Below, one piece after another: positions 12,791 through 15,976 of a stretch of DNA of 15,976 bases. The notes beneath the pieces were generated by a model, which did no database searches, had not been told where the DNA came from, and was given only the letters and a program-made list of their open reading frames with translations. This DNA is from Anaerolineaceae bacterium. Lineage in GTDB: Bacteria; Chloroflexota; Anaerolineae; Anaerolineales; Anaerolineaceae. The position numbers and the translations under genes are program-made. The stretch spans positions 1-15,976 of the forward strand of contig DMDF01000065.1 of assembly GCA_003446605.1 (NCBI GenBank), given 5' to 3'. Position 1 is the first letter of the stretch, and every line of letters starts with the position of its first letter.

Positions 12791-13714
12791 TTAATTCGAA
12801 CTATTTTTTATTTGGAACTGGTCAAAATCGCGCACCACCACGCTATTGGGGAAAATAACCTGCGCTTCTTTTTCCACATCCTTATCGCGGTAGCGCCGCG
12901 AGACGTGCGTGATCAAGAGCTGTCCAACCTCGGCTTTGACCGCCAGCTCGGCGGCTTCGCGCACCGTGAGATGCGCATAGTCACGTGCCAGTTCGCGCTC
13001 TTCATACAGGTAGGTGCCTTCGATCACCAGCGCATCCGCTTTGTGACATACCTTTTCCAGGTTTTTTGTCTCCCCTGTATCACCGACCAGCACCAGTTTG
13101 GTGCCAGGCTGGTACACTCCCAAAACATCATCCGGACTGATGCGGTTGCCGTCTGGCAGGCTGATGCTCTTGCCCTGCACTAATTCGCGCCGCAAGGGAC
13201 CGGGAGGGATACCCAGTTTTTCAGCTTTTTCTGCCAGGAAGGGGCGATGCCCCTCTTCTTCAAATACAAAACCGAAACAGCCTGAACCGCGATGCTTGAC
13301 CGGGAAAGCGGAAATGCTGAAATCCTGTTCCTGGATGAATACCCCTTTTTTGAGGGTTTTCAATTCGATCGGGAAGGGGGGCACCACGCCGCGGATGACC
13401 ACTTTAAACAGCAGATCCTCGATGCGTTCCAGCGCGGAATCACCACCGTATATCTCCAGATTGTCAATGGCTTCCCATCGTAAAAAAGTGGAAACCAGCC
13501 CGCCGATGCCCAGGATATGATCGAGATGTCCATGCGTGATCAACAGACGGTTCAACCTCTTGAATCCGATGCCGGATTGCAAGATCTGCCGTTGGGTGCC
13601 TTCCCCGCAATCCACCAGAAAACGGTGTTCATTGTGTTTGACCACCTGGGCTGGTAGACCACGTTGGATGGAGGGTGCGGAAGCGGATGTGCCTAAGAAA
13701 ATAAGTTCAAACAA
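12791..13714 (-). CDS. rnz: Ribonuclease Z (tRNA 3' endonuclease)
   Basis: A 307-residue metallo-beta-lactamase-fold enzyme that cuts tRNA precursors just after the discriminator base, making the 3' end ready for CCA addition. Features: FLGTSASAPS, DCGEGTQRQ (35-43), the zinc motif HGHLDH (61-66), His141 in VKHRGSG, Asp212 in VGDTGET, the HLT motif near 248 and His270 in ITHVSRRY. Length is usual for the long-lived bacterial RNase Z form. The start is TTG at 13714 with AGGA about eight bases upstream; no in-frame ATG gives a better family N-terminus. It belongs to the local core and is divergent from the adenosine-specific kinase gene. A candidate -10 TACAAT is visible upstream on the minus strand, but I see no clear -35. 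Confidence 0.93.
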   Translation of the reverse strand: MFELIFLGTSASAPSIQRGLPAQVVKHNEHRFLVDCGEGTQRQILQSGIGFKRLNRLLITHGHLDHILGIGGLVSTFLRWEAIDNLEIYGGDSALERIEDLLFKVVIRGVVPPFPIELKTLKKGVFIQEQDFSISAFPVKHRGSGCFGFVFEEEGHRPFLAEKAEKLGIPPGPLRRELVQGKSISLPDGNRISPDDVLGVYQPGTKLVLVGDTGETKNLEKVCHKADALVIEGTYLYEERELARDYAHLTVREAAELAVKAEVGQLLITHVSRRYRDKDVEKEAQVIFPNSVVVRDFDQFQIKNSSN

Positions 13715-13895
13715 TGTGTTTTTCCTGAAATAAGTTGCGCATATTATTGTACTCTATCTGGTGCGGTCGATAGGAGAAGCTATTGAAACTTGCCAACAGC
13801 GGGTATTATTAAGAGGAATGAATATAAATAGTTGGTACTTATCTTGCAACTATACTATTGGTCTGATTTGTGTTTTATGAGAAAAGGAGTAGCGT

Positions 13896-14381
13896 ATGGA
13901 GATCAAGGCAATACCGATCGAGAAACCGGAAGAGATCAATTTCATCCTGGGGCAGTCGCATTTCATCAAGACTGTTGAGGATATCCATGAAATTCTGGTT
14001 AGCGCTGTGCCAGGAATAAAGTTCGGGCTGGCTTTTTGCGAAGCCTCCGGTAAATGCCTGGTACGCTGGTCCGGAACGGATGAGGAAATGATTGCTCTGG
14101 CACAGAAGAACGCCATGGCGCTCGGCGCCGGACACTCCTTCATCATTTTCTTGGGCGCAGGATTTTTCCCCATCAATGTATTGAATGCTATCAAAGCTGT
14201 GCCGGAGGTCTGCTGCATTTACTGCGCCACGGCAAATCCAACCCAGGTGCTGGTAGCACAGGTTGGCAGTGGAAACGCGATCCTCGGGGTGGTGGATGGA
14301 GAAAGCCCAAAGGGGATAGAGGGACCTGAGGATATAAGCTGGCGCAAAGATTTTTTACGAAAAATTGGGTATAAAGGATGA
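13896..14381 (+). CDS. Adenosine-specific kinase (DUF355 family)
   Basis: A 161-residue small cytosolic protein matching the adenosine-specific kinase family almost end to end: KAIPIEKPEEINFILGQSH, HFIKTVEDIHEILVSAVPGI, FGLAFCEASGKCLVRW, GAGHSFIIFL, GFFPINVLNAIKAVPEVC, IYCATANPTQVLVAQ and ILGVVDGESPKG. The name rests on an archaeal structural and ligand study recalled from family annotation; its physiological role in bacteria is unclear. AAGGAG stands six bases before ATG 13896. It is followed 25 bases later by the jelly-roll protein gene and divergent to RNase Z. Confidence 0.92.
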   Translation: MEIKAIPIEKPEEINFILGQSHFIKTVEDIHEILVSAVPGIKFGLAFCEASGKCLVRWSGTDEEMIALAQKNAMALGAGHSFIIFLGAGFFPINVLNAIKAVPEVCCIYCATANPTQVLVAQVGSGNAILGVVDGESPKGIEGPEDISWRKDFLRKIGYKG

Positions 14382-14406
14382 ATGATCCTGAAAGAGGAGA
14401 GAAGAA

Positions 14407-15330
14407 ATGAAAAAAGCATTGATTATTATATTATTGATTGCCCTGTTCGTTTTTTGTGGATATATGATCTACACCAAATTCGATGATATCAAAGCTCTTT
14501 ACGTGGCGAACCGGGTGGACCAAACCCTGACCGATATGCCAGAACCTACCGCTGTCGTTGAAAAAGAAGAACCGACAGAAGATACCTCCGTTGCGGATGC
14601 CATTGCGACCGCCGCAGCACAAGCAACCTTGCAGGCGGAACAGACTGCAGCTGCAGTGGAACCAACAGAGCAGCCTACCGAGGTACCCACGGAAGTACCT
14701 ACACCTGAACCGACAATTGTGCCGACCATCGCATCTACGGACCCGGGTGTGTACCTGGGCGATGCGGACTGGACGGATGAGATGGATGCCCCCAAGAACT
14801 GGCCGGTGGGCGCCGATGAATTCAGTTCTGCTTATTTCGAGAACAGTTATTATCGCATGACCTCCTTCGCTGCCGAAGACGGCTGGCGTTTGGCTTCCAC
14901 GGAAGCGGTTGTGGATGGGTATATTGAAATCGCTTTTTCAACGGAAACCTGTAAAGCCGATGACCACTATGGAATCATGTTCCGTGTGCCGGTCCTCAAG
15001 GAAGCCAACCGCGGTTATTTATTTGGTATCACATGCGATGGAAAATATTCCCTGCGCGCTTGGGATGCTACTCTGGGCGAGAATGGCACCATGGAATATT
15101 TGATCCGCTGGAAGGATAGCGGCACCATCAATACCGGCAGTGAGAAGAAAAATGTTCTGGGTGTGATGACCAGCGATGACACCCTCAGCCTGTATATCAA
15201 TGGAGATCTGGTGAATGAGGTCAGTGATGACAGCATTACCGGAGGCTATTTTGGCGTGTTCGTTGGTTGGGAACAGACGGAAAATCTGACGGTGCGGGTT
15301 GAAAAAGCCGGCTACTGGATGGAAGAATAA
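14407..15330 (+). CDS. Membrane-anchored jelly-roll (concanavalin/LamG-like) surface protein
   Basis: A 307-residue protein with one N-terminal membrane segment (about residues 4-22, ALIIILLIALFVFCGYMIY) acting as an uncleaved anchor. A disordered Thr/Glu/Pro/Ala spacer follows to about residue 112 (EQPTEVPTEVPTPEPT). The C-terminal domain, about 115-305, has alternating beta-strands of a concanavalin-like or DUF1080-like sandwich: YYRMTSFAAEDGWRLAS, HYGIMFRVPV, YLFGITCDGKYSLRAW, LSLYINGDLVNEV, GGYFGVFVGW. Two Cys (ETCKADD and GITCDGK) could pair outside the cell. The role is unknown; carbohydrate binding is possible. This style of lectin-like protein on a PT linker is frequent in Anaerolineae. 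The ribosome binding site GAGGAG lies seven bases before the ATG. Confidence 0.8.
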   Translation: MKKALIIILLIALFVFCGYMIYTKFDDIKALYVANRVDQTLTDMPEPTAVVEKEEPTEDTSVADAIATAAAQATLQAEQTAAAVEPTEQPTEVPTEVPTPEPTIVPTIASTDPGVYLGDADWTDEMDAPKNWPVGADEFSSAYFENSYYRMTSFAAEDGWRLASTEAVVDGYIEIAFSTETCKADDHYGIMFRVPVLKEANRGYLFGITCDGKYSLRAWDATLGENGTMEYLIRWKDSGTINTGSEKKNVLGVMTSDDTLSLYINGDLVNEVSDDSITGGYFGVFVGWEQTENLTVRVEKAGYWMEE

Positions 15331-15349
15331 AAACAAAATTTCAAAGGAA

Positions 15350-15378
15350 AGAGAGCCTGTGTATTCCACAGGTTCTCT
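15350..15378. terminator. Bidirectional intrinsic terminator
   Basis: AGAGAGCCTGTG (15350-15361), loop TATTC, CACAGGTTCTCT (15367-15378): twelve pairs including one G-T wobble, followed by TATTTTAAC. It lies between the convergent jelly-roll and hydrolase genes and is T-rich on both sides. Confidence 0.82.
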
Positions 15379-15382
15379 TATT

Positions 15383-15976
15383 TTAACGGATCGCTTTTAC
15401 CACTTCGATGCCATTCAGCGCCATATGGTACAGAAAGGTGTGGTGGAAAAAATCAGCGGGATGGGCGTATGCCCCGATCTCCTGCGCGACTGCCAAAGGC
15501 GTATCATAGGTATCCGCACAATTCTCGGGCACGATCACACGCCATGTTTTTTGGGTGGCATTAGCAAACAACCTCAGGTGCATTGCCAGTTGGTAGGTAC
15601 ACAGGTCGGTGCAATCCCACACCACAATGAAGGTGTTCAGGTCGGGACGGGCTGCGATCCAGGCGTCCATTCCTGTATCCAGCCCAGAATCGATGGAATT
15701 TTTTTCCAGCACGGTGAGCTGGTCAAAAAATGGCAACGCTTTGATCTCTGTCACCGTTTCGGCTTCTTCTGTTCCGCGCACGCAGTGTGGCGGGAATGCG
15801 CCAAATTCCACCGCGTCGGGTTCGTGCGTATCCTGCGTGAGCAGAATGTTGTGGCAGCCTGCTCCCCAGGCTTGCTCGAACAGATGCACGATGGGCTGGA
15901 TGATGGTTGCCACACGCGGGCTGGCAAGCGCTCCGAATTTACAGAAACCGTTGATGACATCCACCGAGATGATGGC
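15383..15976 (-). CDS. Isochorismatase-superfamily cysteine hydrolase, nicotinamidase-like (5' end outside window)
   Basis: The minus-strand frame is open to the window edge and reads AIISVDVINGFCKFG, so the start lies beyond base 15976; an apparent GTG start at 15964 is internal. The catalytic triad of the superfamily is visible: Asp in VDVINGF, Lys in LTVLEKNSID and nucleophile Cys in TDLCTYQLAM. The segment TQDTHEPDAVEFGAFPPHCVRGTEEAE, with D-x-H and PPHCVRGT, resembles the nicotinamidase metal-binding region, so deamidation of nicotinamide in NAD salvage is the best guess. It is at least 197 residues and ends just before the shared terminator. Confidence 0.83.
   Translation of the reverse strand, partial: AIISVDVINGFCKFGALASPRVATIIQPIVHLFEQAWGAGCHNILLTQDTHEPDAVEFGAFPPHCVRGTEEAETVTEIKALPFFDQLTVLEKNSIDSGLDTGMDAWIAARPDLNTFIVVWDCTDLCTYQLAMHLRLFANATQKTWRVIVPENCADTYDTPLAVAQEIGAYAHPADFFHHTFLYHMALNGIEVVKAIR

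Noticed and set aside
13098..13520. Plus-strand open frame of 140 codons opposite RNase Z
   Set aside because: Shadow of a high-G+C conserved gene; its translation has no recognisable domain and no ribosome binding site.

Overview
The window looks like the chromosome of an anaerobic heterotroph of the Chloroflexota, probably Anaerolineae-like. This is inferred from protein style only: a lipoprotein sugar-binding protein with an Ala/Glu-rich tether, a membrane-anchored jelly-roll protein on a Thr/Pro/Glu linker, an adenosine-specific kinase, and a tRNA gene without encoded CCA. No marker gene fixes the taxonomy. Core genes are about 50% G+C, while 10.7-12.8 kb is clearly AT-richer.

Layout: (1) 1-3501, the 3' end of a carbohydrate ABC operon: a MalG-type permease interrupted by one in-frame TAA, a GT4 glycosyltransferase, and a GH13_18 sucrose phosphorylase-like enzyme. 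(2) 3596-3796, a small lysine/aspartate repeat protein on the minus strand with its own promoter and a strong ribosome binding site. (3) 3998-10578, a complete sugar catabolic locus: a divergent GntR/UTRA repressor, then binding protein, permease, single-domain ATPase, LacD/YihT-like class I aldolase, ROK kinase and P-loop kinase. (4) 10618-11908, a tRNA-Pro(CGG) locus carrying a 1.18-kb insertion. The 3' half of the tRNA is duplicated (56 bp, 55 identical), and between the copies sits an AT-rich module of a candidate short RNA (own promoter, terminator-like 3' end) plus an Abi_2/AbiF-like HEPN protein, with no integrase. (5) 11988-12636, a DUF3800 pseudogene with two frameshifts. (6) 12791-15976, ordinary chromosome: RNase Z, adenosine-specific kinase, an anchored jelly-roll protein, and a nicotinamidase-like hydrolase running off the end.

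The most interesting part is region 4. A HEPN RNase-type abortive-infection protein is paired with a structured RNA inside a minimal tRNA-bounded island. The hairpin terminator next to the displaced tRNA fragment shows what the site looked like before insertion. Region 3 is a coherent but unassigned pathway: uptake of a monosaccharide, probably two phosphorylations, then aldol cleavage.
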